Shown: positions 27,329-37,808, numbered from the stretch's first letter. The stretch is 64,000 nucleotides of DNA from Actinoallomurus sp050942425 (GCF_050942425.1 NZ_CP192063.1:8184001-8248000); one strand, 5' to 3'. The notes: generated by a model from the letters alone, not told the origin. Program-made: numbers and translations.

Positions 27329-28225
27329 TCAGGCGGCGACGGCCGGCGTGTAGTGACGCGCCTCGTCGCCCTCGATGACGTAGCTCTCCCCGCCGTCGAC
27401 GCCGACCGGCACGTCGCCCGCGACGGTGACCCGATGCAGTCTGCGGGGCTGGTCCCCGAAGTCGTCCGGCGCGTAGTGCTGAGTGATCCGGTTGTCGAAG
27501 ACCACCAGGTCACCCGGGTTCCACTGGACGCGCAGGATGTTCTCCGGCCGGATGACGTACTCCTGGAAGATCCGCAGGATGTCCCGTGACTCCGTGCCGT
27601 TCAGGCCGACGATCCGCTGCGCGAAGCCGCCGACGAACAGGCCGCGCTCGCCGGTCTCGGGGTGCACGCGGACGACCGGATGTCCCGTCCGGTAGCGAGT
27701 GGAGACGAACACCTCGCGGTACTTCGCGGCCTTCTCCGAATTCGTACGGGGAACCGCGTAGTCGTAGTCGTTGGTGTGCACCGCCCACAGCCGGTCGGCG
27801 AACTCCCGCAGCTCGGCGGGCAGGTCCCGGTAGGCCGCGGCCGCGTTGGCGATCAGCGTGTTGCCTCCGTACGGCGGGATGACCAGGGCGCGCAGCGTGC
27901 TGACCTTCGGCGGCGTGCGCACGAACGTCACGTCCGTGTGCCAGTGGTTGGAACGGATGCCCTCCTCTCCGTCGACCGGAAGGACATTGGGACTTCCGTC
28001 CACGGACGGGACGGTGGGGTGGGCCGTCGTCAGGTCGCCGAACCGCGCGGCGAAGCGGATCTGGCCTTCGTCGTCGAGGTCGGCGCCTCGAAAGACGAGC
28101 GCCTTGTGCTCGAGCAGCGCCGCGTTGATCTCCTCGAACGCGCCGGTGTCGAGGTGACCGAGGTCGGCGCCGGCGACCTCCGCGCCGATACGCCCGCCGA
28201 TCTTCCGGATCTCGAGTGTGGACAT
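27329..28225 (-). CDS. TauD/TfdA-family 2-oxoglutarate-dependent dioxygenase
   Basis: This 298-aa non-haem iron enzyme has the facial triad as His96 and Asp98 in NHWHTDVTF and His250 in NRITQHYAPDDF; Arg261/262 in QPRRLHRVTV should bind 2-oxoglutarate. Relatives release sulfite from taurine, alkanesulfonates or alkyl sulfates. It is the last gene of an operon that brings in a sulfonate-like compound, 33 bp after the permease gene, so desulfonation to supply sulfur under sulfate limitation is the likely role. The exact substrate (taurine versus longer alkylsulfonate or sulfate ester) cannot be read from sequence. Confidence 0.88.
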   Translation of the reverse strand: MSTLEIRKIGGRIGAEVAGADLGHLDTGAFEEINAALLEHKALVFRGADLDDEGQIRFAARFGDLTTAHPTVPSVDGSPNVLPVDGEEGIRSNHWHTDVTFVRTPPKVSTLRALVIPPYGGNTLIANAAAAYRDLPAELREFADRLWAVHTNDYDYAVPRTNSEKAAKYREVFVSTRYRTGHPVVRVHPETGERGLFVGGFAQRIVGLNGTESRDILRIFQEYVIRPENILRVQWNPGDLVVFDNRITQHYAPDDFGDQPRRLHRVTVAGDVPVGVDGGESYVIEGDEARHYTPAVAA

Positions 28226-28258
28226 GGGTCTCCTTCTCTCAGGGGTTCTCAGGGGTAC

Positions 28259-29176
28259 TCAGGAGCGACGGACGGTAGGGTCGGCGGCCCGCAGCAGGAG
28301 GCGGAGCAGGCCGTCGAACGCGAAGCCGAGCACGGCGATGACGATGATCCCGCTGAAGATCAACGGGGTCTGGAGATAGTTGCCGGCCTGGAGGATCAGG
28401 AAGCCGACTCCCCCGGTGGCGGCGATCATCTCCGCGGCGATGATGCTCGTCCAGGCGCCGCCCATCGCGATCCGCATGCCGGTGATCACGCCCGGGACGG
28501 CGGCGCGGAGCCGCACGTGCACCATCGTGTAGAAGGAGGACGCGCCCAGGCTCCGGCTCGCGTGCAGCAGTTCGACCGGCACGGCGTCGAGCGCGCCGAG
28601 CGTGGCGATCGTGATGACCGGCAGCACGCCGAAGAACAGCAGCGCCACCTTCGACGTCTCACCGATGCCGAACCAGACGACGAGCAGCGGGATGAACGCG
28701 ATGGGCGGCAGCGGCCGTACGACGGTGAGGATCGGGTCGGCCAGCTCGCGGATCACGCGGACGCCCGCCATCGCCGCGCCCAGCACGAGTCCCACGGCCG
28801 TGCCCAGCCCGAAGCCGGCCAGGATCCGGCCCGTACTGATCAGGGCGTCCTGGACGAGGGTCTTGCCCTGCACCTCCGGGTACGGATGGGTGAGGTAGTG
28901 CACGAGTTCGCGGACGGTCTGGGAGAGCGTCGGCAATGTCACCGGATCGCCGATGACGACCGCCGCGACCTGCCAGACGGCGAGCGCCAGCAGCAGGCCC
29001 GCCGCGCCGTACAGCACCCGACGCGGCGACCGCCGCCTCCGCTTCGCCTGCGTGACCGCCGGGCCGGCAGCCTCCGACGCGCCGGGCTGTTCCTCCCCGG
29101 GAGCCTTCGGCGGCAGAGGCGCCTCGGTCCCGTCCGGACGGTTCGCGGCGAGGGTGTCCACGGGTTCGCCGGTCAT
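28259..29176 (-). CDS. Sulfonate-type ABC importer permease (SsuC/TauC-like)
   Basis: This 305-aa protein has a disordered cytoplasmic arm of about 50 residues (Pro/Glu/Ala-rich, then KRRRRSPRRV), then six helices. The family loop that contacts the ATPase reads LLHASRSLGASSFYTMVHVRL. The start ATG overlaps the ATPase stop (ATGA). Nitrate, sulfonate and taurine transporters share this family; the dioxygenase and leader peptide in the same operon favour sulfonates. Confidence 0.88.
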   Translation of the reverse strand: MTGEPVDTLAANRPDGTEAPLPPKAPGEEQPGASEAAGPAVTQAKRRRRSPRRVLYGAAGLLLALAVWQVAAVVIGDPVTLPTLSQTVRELVHYLTHPYPEVQGKTLVQDALISTGRILAGFGLGTAVGLVLGAAMAGVRVIRELADPILTVVRPLPPIAFIPLLVVWFGIGETSKVALLFFGVLPVITIATLGALDAVPVELLHASRSLGASSFYTMVHVRLRAAVPGVITGMRIAMGGAWTSIIAAEMIAATGGVGFLILQAGNYLQTPLIFSGIIVIAVLGFAFDGLLRLLLRAADPTVRRS

Positions 29177-30102
29177 TGCTCCAGTACCTCCCTGATGCGC
29201 CGCTTGGCGGTGACGAATTCGAGCGTCTCGGTGTCCTCGTAGGCGCGAGGCCGCGGCAGCGGGATGTCGACGATCGCCTTCGTCCGGCCGGGCCGCCCGG
29301 ACAGCACCGCGACCCGGTCGCTCAGCAGCGTCGCCTCCTCGACGTCGTGGGTGACGAACACGATCGTCATGCGCCGCCGCTGCCAGAGTTCGAGCAGGAA
29401 CCGCTGCATCCCGGCGCGGGTGATGGCGTCCAGCGCCCCGAACGGTTCGTCCATGAGCAGGACGCTCGGATGGTTGATCAGCACGCGGGCGAACGCCGCC
29501 CGGTGCCGCATGCCGCCCGACAGTTCGTGCGGATAGGCGTCGCGGAAGTCCGTCAGCCCGACGGTGTCCAGCAGCGCGTCGGCCTCCGCCCGGGCCTCCG
29601 GCGTGAGCGTGCCTCTGGCCCGCGGGCCGTACAGGACGTTCTGCCGCGTGGTCAGCCAGGGGAACAGCGTCGGCGTCTGGAACAGCACCCCGCGGTCGGG
29701 GCCGGGGCCCTCGACCGGCCGGCCGTCGACCAGCACCTGACCGGAGTCGGCGGACGTGAAGCCGGCCAGGATGCCGAGCAGCGTCGACTTGCCGCATCCG
29801 GACGGGCCCAGCAGGCACAGGAACTCCCCGGCCTCGATGTCCAGGCTCACACCCTCGAGCGCCCGGGTCTGCCGGTGCCGTCGGCGGAACGTCTTGCCCA
29901 CGTCGCGGAGCCGTACGGCGGCCGGCCGCTCGGTGTCCCGCCGTTCTTCGACGACCGTGCTCGGCTCCCGCCCCTCGGCGCCCTCCGGGGACGCGACTCC
30001 GGGACGGTCGCGCACGCCGTGCTGATCGCCCACATCGGGCCCGTCGCCCACATCGGGACGGTCGCTCACGCCGGGACGGTCGCTTACGTCGGGACGGTTC
30101 AT
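29173..30102 (-). CDS. Sulfonate-type ABC importer ATPase (SsuB/TauB-like) with repeat-encoded N-terminus
   Basis: This 309-aa ATPase has Walker A GPSGCGKST, the Q-loop in FQTPTLFPWLT, signature LSGGMRHR and Walker B VLLMDEPFGALD. It powers the SsuC-like permease encoded next. The start ATG overlaps the binding-protein stop (ATGA), so the unusual N-terminus is likely translated: residues about 4-36 are five to six copies of a hexapeptide of type (D/G)V(S/G/R)D(R/G)P, encoded by an 18-bp tandem repeat. This segment should be disordered and is not part of the ATPase fold. Confidence 0.88.
   Translation of the reverse strand: MNRPDVSDRPGVSDRPDVGDGPDVGDQHGVRDRPGVASPEGAEGREPSTVVEERRDTERPAAVRLRDVGKTFRRRHRQTRALEGVSLDIEAGEFLCLLGPSGCGKSTLLGILAGFTSADSGQVLVDGRPVEGPGPDRGVLFQTPTLFPWLTTRQNVLYGPRARGTLTPEARAEADALLDTVGLTDFRDAYPHELSGGMRHRAAFARVLINHPSVLLMDEPFGALDAITRAGMQRFLLELWQRRRMTIVFVTHDVEEATLLSDRVAVLSGRPGRTKAIVDIPLPRPRAYEDTETLEFVTAKRRIREVLEQ
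30001..30102. repeat. 18-bp tandem repeat within the start of the ABC ATPase gene
   Basis: Units begin at 30001, 30019, 30037, 30055 and 30073, with a partial unit at 30091; the plus-strand pattern is near GGGACGGTCGCNCACGCC. The repeat is a multiple of three, so copy-number change would keep the frame and only lengthen or shorten the N-terminal arm. Confidence 0.85.
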
Positions 30103-31115
30103 GAGCAGCCTCCCGACTGCGCCTTATCCCAGAAGCTCGGGTCGATGTGCGCGGCGATCGTGTCGAGGGACGGAACGGTCTTGGCACGGCCCTGGGTGAC
30201 GAGGAACTCCGCGGTGCGCTGGAAGTTCGCGGCGAGCCGGCCGGAGGACGCCTTTCCGTCCGCCCCCTTGAGCCATCCGGTCTCCTCACCGGCGGGAATG
30301 TAGGGATAGGTCTTCGTGGCCTCGACGGCGTCGTCGGGCCGGACACCGAGGAACCGCGCCGCCGGGCGGACGTACTTCGCGGCCTGGTCCCCCTTCGCCA
30401 GCGTCTGGGCCTTGGAGATCTGGCAGACCAGTTGCTGGACCACCGGGCGGTTGCTCCTGGCGTACGGCGTGCCGACGGCGAGCAGGTTGACGGCGGCGTA
30501 CCCCAGCTTGGCGATGTCCGACGCGGTCGTGAGCACGCGGCCGCCGTGCTTCTTCAGCTCGATCAGGAAGGACTGGCTGATGTAGACCGCGTCGATCTTG
30601 TGGGCCTTCCAGGCGGCGGCCTCGGCGGCCTCGCTGGCGAAGCTCGCGATCTGGACCTTGTCGGTGAGGCTCTGGGACTTCAGCCAGCCGCGCAGTTGGA
30701 AGTCGAGGGTGGAGCCGACCAGCACACCGATCTTTTTGAGGTCGCCATTGGACTTGATGGCGTCGCTCACCACGAGCCCGGACTCGTCGATGCTCTCGGC
30801 GAACACCACCTCGACGTCGGTGCCGGAGGAGAAGGCGCCCACGAACGGCGGATTGCCGACGCCCGAGACGACGGGGAAGGCATCGGCGCGAAGCTGGGCC
30901 ATGCCGGCGACGCCGCTGTCGATCGGGCGTAGTTCGAGCTTGGCTTTGACGTGGGAGGCGAGGCCGGGATCGGCGGCGACGACGGCCTCGGGACCGGCGA
31001 CGGCCCCCTGGAAATATCCGATCTTGAGCGTCGACGAGTCCGAGCTCGCGTGCGCCGCGCAGCCGGTGGCGGCCAGGGTCAGGGTCAGGGCGGCCGATAG
31101 GGATCTTCTGGGCAT
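30099..31115 (-). CDS. Sulfonate-type ABC importer binding lipoprotein (SsuA/TauA-like)
   Basis: This 338-aa protein starts at ATG 31115 with a lipoprotein signal (MPRRSLSAALTLTLAATGCA, lipobox Cys about 19). The mature part begins TLKIGYFQGAVAGPEAVVAA and has the two-lobed aliphatic-sulfonate binding fold, with GVLVGSTLDFQL and KIDAVYISQSFLIELKK. RBS is weak (GGAG 11 nt away). It is the first structural gene of the sulfonate operon; a leader peptide gene lies 148 bp upstream. Confidence 0.87.
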   Translation of the reverse strand: MPRRSLSAALTLTLAATGCAAHASSDSSTLKIGYFQGAVAGPEAVVAADPGLASHVKAKLELRPIDSGVAGMAQLRADAFPVVSGVGNPPFVGAFSSGTDVEVVFAESIDESGLVVSDAIKSNGDLKKIGVLVGSTLDFQLRGWLKSQSLTDKVQIASFASEAAEAAAWKAHKIDAVYISQSFLIELKKHGGRVLTTASDIAKLGYAAVNLLAVGTPYARSNRPVVQQLVCQISKAQTLAKGDQAAKYVRPAARFLGVRPDDAVEATKTYPYIPAGEETGWLKGADGKASSGRLAANFQRTAEFLVTQGRAKTVPSLDTIAAHIDPSFWDKAQSGGCS

Positions 31116-31263
31116 GAGGAAGTGCGCTCCTGTACGGGGCGGTGCCGCGCTCGAGGACGGGCCGTTCGCGCGGGAGAGGTGTTCGCGGACGATCGCGAGG
31201 TGGAACGCGGCCGCGTCGGACGGGGGGCCGCGGAGGGAGAGGGAGTCTGCCGAAGGGAGATCG

Positions 31264-31341
31264 TCAGCCGCGACAGCGGGCGGCGGCGACACGGACCAGG
31301 TCGACGTGCCGCCGGCGGGTGAGAGCGGGCCGGACGCGCAT
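31264..31341 (-). CDS. Sulfur-operon leader peptide (25 aa)
   Basis: A 25-codon frame opens at ATG 31341. It has the conserved core LTRRRHVDLVRVAAARC, ending Arg-Cys-Arg-Gly. Short peptides of the type LT(S/R)RRHVDLLRV...C are found ahead of sulfate, sulfonate and cysteine genes in actinobacteria and are annotated as putative leader peptides; the C-terminal Cys codon is thought to sense cysteine-tRNA. The peptide precedes the sulfonate importer by 148 nt, room for an attenuator. Codon usage (CGC, GTC, GCC) agrees with real translation. Confidence 0.8.
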   Translation of the reverse strand: MRVRPALTRRRHVDLVRVAAARCRG

Positions 31342-31347
31342 GAACAG

Positions 31348-31377
31348 ATGCAAACACGCCGATACCAGGCAAGTCAA
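31348..31377 (-). promoter_or_regulatory. Possible promoter for a leaderless leader peptide
   Basis: On the minus strand TTGACT (31377-31372), an 18-bp spacer and a weak TTGCAT (31353-31348) end 6 nt before the leader-peptide ATG, which would put the transcript start at or next to that ATG. No ribosome site precedes it, consistent with a leaderless message. The -10 is poor. Confidence 0.35.
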
Positions 31378-31469
31378 CCTTCCCTACCAACTTAATCGGG
31401 AATCGATTCCTTCATCTGTGGGTAAAGACCGGGCCGGGGGAGATCAACGGATCGGACAAAGGACGACAG

Positions 31470-32783
31470 ATGGGCATACCCCTGCTCGGCGACATCCGTG
31501 ATCAGGCCGGTGGCCTCGACCGCGACCAGCGGAACGCGTTCCTCGCCGCGTTCCTCGGCTGGATGATGGACGCGTTCGACTACTTCCTTCTCGTCTTCGT
31601 CATCACCGAGGTCGCCAAGGACTTCGGCACGTCGGCGGAGAAGGTCACCGTCGCGACGACGCTGACCCTGATCGCCCGGCCGCTCGGCGCGTACCTGTTC
31701 GGGCTGTGGGCGGACAAGGTCGGCCGGCGGCTCCCCCTCATGGCCGACGTCATCTTCTACTCGGTCATCGAGCTGATCTCCGGGTTCTCGACCTCGCTGA
31801 CGATGCTGCTCATCCTGCGCTTCCTGTACGGCATCGGCATGGGCGGCGAGTGGGGCCTGGGCGTCTCCCTGGCGATGGAGAAGCTCCCCGCGGAGAAGCG
31901 CGGCTTCTACTCCGGCTTCCTCCAGGTCGGTTATTCCGCGGGCTACCTCGTGGCGGCGCTCGCCTACTTCGCGATCACCCCGTTGTTCGGCTGGCGCGGC
32001 CTGTTCGTCTTCGGGGCGGTGCCCGCGCTCATCGCGCTGTACGTGCGCTACCGCGTGGGAGAGTCGGAGGTCTGGGAGCGCACCAACGCCCGGCTGCAGA
32101 TGACGCGCACACCGCTGCGCAAGGTCTTCTTCGACCGGAAGGTACTGATCCGGTTCTTCTACCTCGTGCTGCTGATGACGGCGTTCAACTTCATGTCCCA
32201 CGGCACGCAGGACGTCTACCCCACCTTCTTGAAGAAGGGGCTGCACCACTCCCCGCACTACGCGGTCGGCATCGCGGTGATCTACAACATCGGCGCCATC
32301 CTCGGCGGCGTCCTGGTCGGCACGCTCTCCCAGCGATTCGGGCGACGCCGGGCCATCGTCGGCGCGGCGCTGTTGGCTCTGCTCGTCGTGCCGCTCTTCG
32401 CCTACTCCAAGAGCACCGCGATGCTGGCGATCAGCGCGTTCCTCATGCAGTTCTTCGTCCAGGGCGCCTGGGGCGTCATCCCCGCCCACCTCACCGAGAT
32501 GTCACCCGACGCCATCCGCGGCTTCTACCCCGGCGTGACCTACCAGCTCGGCAACCTGCTCGCCGCCATCAACCTTCCGCTCCAGGAACGCCTGGCCGAC
32601 TCTCACGGCTACTCGTTCGCGTTCGGGGTCGTGGTGGCGCCGACGCTCCTGGCGGTGATCCTGCTGACCGCGTTCGGGCGTGAGGCGCACGGCGTGGAGT
32701 TCGGCAGCGCCCCGACCGCACCACCGGATGCCGGGAGTCCGGTCCAGGCCCCCGTGGCCGAACCCGGTCAGGCGGCGTCGTAG
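31470..32783 (+). CDS. MFS carboxylate/aromatic-acid transporter
   Basis: This 437-aa protein has twelve predicted helices. The MFS signature between helices 2 and 3 reads GLWADKVGRRLPLMADV, a second copy is VGTLSQRFGRRRAIV, and helix 1 has FLGWMMDAFDYFLLVFV with the Asp typical of sialate/lactate/aromatic-acid symporters (SHS/AAHS type). AAAGGAC precedes the ATG. It is divergent from the sulfonate operon; no catabolic gene is adjacent, so the substrate is unknown. C-terminal 40 residues are Pro/Ala-rich. Confidence 0.87.
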   Translation: MGIPLLGDIRDQAGGLDRDQRNAFLAAFLGWMMDAFDYFLLVFVITEVAKDFGTSAEKVTVATTLTLIARPLGAYLFGLWADKVGRRLPLMADVIFYSVIELISGFSTSLTMLLILRFLYGIGMGGEWGLGVSLAMEKLPAEKRGFYSGFLQVGYSAGYLVAALAYFAITPLFGWRGLFVFGAVPALIALYVRYRVGESEVWERTNARLQMTRTPLRKVFFDRKVLIRFFYLVLLMTAFNFMSHGTQDVYPTFLKKGLHHSPHYAVGIAVIYNIGAILGGVLVGTLSQRFGRRRAIVGAALLALLVVPLFAYSKSTAMLAISAFLMQFFVQGAWGVIPAHLTEMSPDAIRGFYPGVTYQLGNLLAAINLPLQERLADSHGYSFAFGVVVAPTLLAVILLTAFGREAHGVEFGSAPTAPPDAGSPVQAPVAEPGQAAS

Positions 32784-33142
32784 CGCTCGCGGGAGCGGGC
32801 GATGGCCGTGATGTGCTCCTCCGCCCACGTGCGGAGGACGTCCAGCGGGCCGATCAGGCTTCGGCCGAGGTCGGTCAGCGCGTACTCGACGCGGGGCGGC
32901 ACCTCCGCGTAGACCCGGCGGCTGACCAGGCCGTCGCGTTCGAGGGCGCGAAGCGTGCGTGTGAGGACCTTCGGGGTCACTCCGCGCACGCGGCCGCGCA
33001 ACTCGGTGAACCGCATACCGCCCTGCGCCAGGTGCAGGATGACCAGGACGCTCCACTTGTCGCCGATCCGGTCGATCACCTGCCGCGTGGGGCAGTCCGG
33101 GTCGTCCAGATCTCCCTTGACCGCGACCACCTTGGTATCCAT
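32768..33142 (-). CDS. HxlR-family transcriptional regulator
   Basis: This 124-aa winged-helix protein has the HxlR core: CPTRQVIDRIGDKWSVLVI (with the N-terminal Cys used for redox or electrophile sensing in relatives such as QorR and YodB), GGMRFTELRGRV and GVTPKVLTRTLRALERDGL. I chose ATG 33142: a TATAGT -10 lies 6 nt upstream, fitting a leaderless message, and no ribosome site exists. An in-frame GTG at 33169 is the alternative. It is divergent from the NmrA-like reductase it probably controls. Its 3' end overlaps the MFS gene by 16 bp. Confidence 0.87.
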   Translation of the reverse strand: MDTKVVAVKGDLDDPDCPTRQVIDRIGDKWSVLVILHLAQGGMRFTELRGRVRGVTPKVLTRTLRALERDGLVSRRVYAEVPPRVEYALTDLGRSLIGPLDVLRTWAEEHITAIARSRERYDAA

Positions 33143-33155
33143 AAGGACACTATAG

Positions 33156-33167
33156 GTCTTCAAAGAC
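33156..33167. promoter_or_regulatory. Candidate HxlR operator GTCTT-CA-AAGAC
   Basis: A 5-bp inverted repeat with a 2-bp centre lies between the divergent HxlR and NmrA-like genes, just upstream of the TATAGT -10 of the regulator. Assignment to HxlR is inference. Confidence 0.4.
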
Positions 33168-33242
33168 ACTGATATCCGATGGAAATCATCCTCCCACCAG
33201 GCCCGTTGGAGGCAGCGAGACCGAATCGATCAGGGAGAGACC

Positions 33243-33893
33243 ATGGCGAAGATCGCAGTAGTCGGCGCGACGGGGAACATCGGCGGCAGCATCGTGCGGG
33301 AGGCCCTGAATCGCGGCCACGAGGTCACGGCCGTCGTCCGCGACCCGGCCAAACTCGGCGACCGCCCGGAGGCGCTCGAGGTGGCGGCGGTCACCGACGT
33401 CTTCGACCCCAAGACGATCACCGAGACCGTCCGCGGCCACGACGTCGTCGTGAGCGCGCTCGGCGGCGCCGGAAAGGACGCGGGGGTCTACCAGCGGGCC
33501 GCCGAGACGTACGTCGAGGCCCTGCGCGGCCTGGGCGACGAGGCGCCGCGCCTCATCGTGGTCGGCGGCGCGGGCAGCCTGGAGATCGCGCCCGGCAAAC
33601 GGCTCCTCGACCTTCCGGACTTCCCCGAGGCGTACCGGCCGGACGCCACCGCGCAGGGCGAGGCACTGGCCTACTACCGCACCGTGTCCGACGTGAAGTG
33701 GACCTACTTCAGCCCCGCCGCGGAGATCGGCCCCGGCACCCGTACCGGCGGCTACCGGACCGACGCCGACCGGCTGGTCACCGACGCGGCCGGGGACAGC
33801 CGCATCTCCTACGAGGACTACGCCGCCGCCCTGGTGGACGAGATCGAGAACCCGCGGTACATCGGCGCGCGCTTCACCGCCGCCGCCGTCTGA
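33243..33893 (+). CDS. NmrA/SDR-like NAD(P)H-binding reductase
   Basis: This 216-aa protein begins with the dinucleotide-binding VVGATGNIGGSIVREALNRG and continues as an atypical short-chain dehydrogenase (RLIVVGGAGSL, ISYEDYAAALVDEIE). GGGAGAG precedes the ATG. Divergence from an HxlR regulator is a common arrangement for quinone or electrophile detoxification genes. No canonical YxxxK is evident, so it may be a reductase of the QorB/NmrA type or a sensor. Confidence 0.88.
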   Translation: MAKIAVVGATGNIGGSIVREALNRGHEVTAVVRDPAKLGDRPEALEVAAVTDVFDPKTITETVRGHDVVVSALGGAGKDAGVYQRAAETYVEALRGLGDEAPRLIVVGGAGSLEIAPGKRLLDLPDFPEAYRPDATAQGEALAYYRTVSDVKWTYFSPAAEIGPGTRTGGYRTDADRLVTDAAGDSRISYEDYAAALVDEIENPRYIGARFTAAAV

Positions 33894-33914
33894 TCCCTCG
33901 TATTCCCGCCCGAA

Positions 33915-33948
33915 CGCGGCCGGTCGCCCGGCGAGGCGACCGGCCGCG
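33915..33948. terminator. Hairpin between convergent NmrA-like and SDR genes
   Basis: CGCGGCCGGTCGCC and GGCGACCGGCCGCG form a perfect 14-bp stem with a 6-nt loop, between two stop codons; probably bidirectional. Confidence 0.78.
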
Positions 33949-33959
33949 CCGTACGGCGG

Positions 33960-34697
33960 TCACCACGGCACGGGTCCCTGGTCGTTGAAGAAGCCGCCGG
34001 TCGGGCCGTCGGCGGAGAGCGTGGCGAACTCGACGATGACACGGACGCCCTCCGCGACGGTGCGCGTGCCCTGGTGGCCGGTCATGTCCGTCGCCGTGTA
34101 GCCGGGAGTGACCGCGTTGATCCGGATGTGCGCCAGCGCGGGGTCCGCCGCGAACGCCCGCGCGTACTGGAGCGTCAGCATGTTCAAGGCCGTCTTCGAC
34201 GTGCTGTACGCGAGCCGCCGGCCGGCGTCGCCGCCGAAGTCCGTGCCGTCACCGGTCAGGGCGAGTGACGCGGTCGTGCTGGAGACGTTCACGACGCGAG
34301 GCGCGTCGGCTGCTCGGAGCAGCGGCAGCGTGGCATGGATGACGCCGACCGCCGCAAAGACGTTGACCTCGAAGACCTCCCGCATCCGCGTGGCCGTCAC
34401 GCTCACCGCGGGCGTGTCGGCTGTCGCGCCGGCGTTGTTGACCAGGACGTCGAGCCGCCCGTGGTCGCGTCGCAGCCGGTCGGCGACGGCCCGTACGTCG
34501 GACGGGTCGGTGACGTCCAGGGGGACCGGCGTCACCGCCGCGCCGTCGTCCGCCAGGTCACGAGCAGCGGCGGCGCCACGATCGGGGTCACGACCTCCGA
34601 GGTAGACGGTCATCCCGAGGTGCGCGAGCCGCCGCGCGGTCTCCTTCCCCAGCCCCTTGTTCGCGCCTGTGACCAGGGCCACTTCGGCCATGCCCAT
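33960..34697 (-). CDS. Short-chain dehydrogenase/reductase
   Basis: This 245-aa classical SDR has the cofactor motif TGANKGLGKETARRLA, the NNAG motif in LDVLVNNAGAT, catalytic Ser in VNVSSTTAS and YSTSK (Tyr-x-x-x-Lys). The Arg in GGRDPDRG favours NADP(H). ATG 34697 has GGGGAGA 4 nt upstream; a second in-frame ATG lies 6 bases later. It is divergent from a TetR regulator, with three tandem operators between them. Substrate unknown. Confidence 0.9.
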   Translation of the reverse strand: MGMAEVALVTGANKGLGKETARRLAHLGMTVYLGGRDPDRGAAAARDLADDGAAVTPVPLDVTDPSDVRAVADRLRRDHGRLDVLVNNAGATADTPAVSVTATRMREVFEVNVFAAVGVIHATLPLLRAADAPRVVNVSSTTASLALTGDGTDFGGDAGRRLAYSTSKTALNMLTLQYARAFAADPALAHIRINAVTPGYTATDMTGHQGTRTVAEGVRVIVEFATLSADGPTGGFFNDQGPVPW

Positions 34698-34718
34698 GAC
34701 ATCTCCCCTCCTCCGGAA

Positions 34719-34775
34719 ATGATACGGCGTGTATCTCAAGATACAATTCGTATCACGATATACGGGCTGTATCAT
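34719..34775. promoter_or_regulatory. Triple operator GATAC-N5-GTATC with 19-bp period
   Basis: Three copies start at 34721, 34740 and 34759 (the last with one mismatch, TATAC), exactly 19 bp apart. They cover a minus-strand promoter (TTGTAT, 16 bp, TATCAT at 34724-34719) for the SDR gene and the -10 TATCAT (34770-34775) of the TetR gene, whose GTG follows 6 nt later as a leaderless start. Confidence 0.7.
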
Positions 34776-34781
34776 CGCGGT

Positions 34782-35408
34782 GTGCCAGAGTCCCACCTCC
34801 GTCCGCCCAGCGCGGGCCTACGCGCGGCGGGCGTCGAGCGGACCCGTCGCAACCTCCTCGCCGCCGGACGCCGGCTCCTCGTCGAGCAGGGCTATCACCG
34901 GCTCAGCCTGGAAGACGTCGCCGCGGCCGCCGAAGTCACCCGCGTCACGATCTACCGCCGGTTCGGGTCCAAGCTGGGACTCCTGGACGCCATCGCCGAG
35001 GACCTCGCCCAACGTGCCCAGCTCGTCACCGCGGTCGGCGACGCCGCCGCGCTCGCCGACCCCGTTGCGGCGTTCCGGGCGATGGTCCGCGAGTTCTGCC
35101 GGTTCTGGGACACCGATCCGGACCTGTTGCGCCGGCTCGTGAGCCTGTCCGCCGTCGCGCCGGAGGCGCAGCGGCTGATCGACGACCGGGAACGGTGGCG
35201 CTACGACCAGATCTCCGGCTTCGTGCACCGCCTGGCCAGGGCGGACCGGCTCCACCCGGCGTTCGACGAGGATCACGCCGTCGCCGCCATCGGAGCCGTC
35301 ACCGGTTTCCCGGCCTGTGACGCCATGGCGAGCCGGCTCGGCGTCGGCCTCGCGGACCTGGGCGGCTCACTGATCGCCCTGCTCGCCGGCGTGGTCCGCC
35401 TGGAGTGA
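34782..35408 (+). CDS. TetR-family regulator
   Basis: This 208-aa protein has an N-terminal TetR helix-turn-helix (RRNLLAAGRRLLVEQGYHRL ... VTRVTIYRRFGSKLGLLDAI, residues about 18-65) and a helical ligand domain. GTG 34782 is preceded by a -10 at 6 nt, a leaderless start. It most likely represses both itself and the divergent SDR gene through the three 19-bp-spaced palindromes. The inducer is unknown. Confidence 0.88.
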   Translation: MPESHLRPPSAGLRAAGVERTRRNLLAAGRRLLVEQGYHRLSLEDVAAAAEVTRVTIYRRFGSKLGLLDAIAEDLAQRAQLVTAVGDAAALADPVAAFRAMVREFCRFWDTDPDLLRRLVSLSAVAPEAQRLIDDRERWRYDQISGFVHRLARADRLHPAFDEDHAVAAIGAVTGFPACDAMASRLGVGLADLGGSLIALLAGVVRLE

Positions 35409-35699
35409 CGCACCCGACCCGCCTGCGGATCCGCCGGTCTTGGAACCGTCCAGCGGTGCCGGGTCCTGGTGCGGGGACGCGCCGGGGCGCGGTTTCGGCG
35501 TCCTGCCCCTGAGCGTTCGCAGCTGCACATAGAGTGCATGCCTGACGAACGCCGAGAGAACGACGAGTGCCGGAAAGGGTTGGTGCTCCACGACGGTCGG
35601 ACGGTACCGTCGCTCGGCCGTTCCCGGCCGCGCCATTCGCGTATCCGCCGAGGTACGGCAACAATCGATGAGTCTTGTCCGTGGACACCGAGGAGAACG

Positions 35700-37808
<2,109 letters not shown>

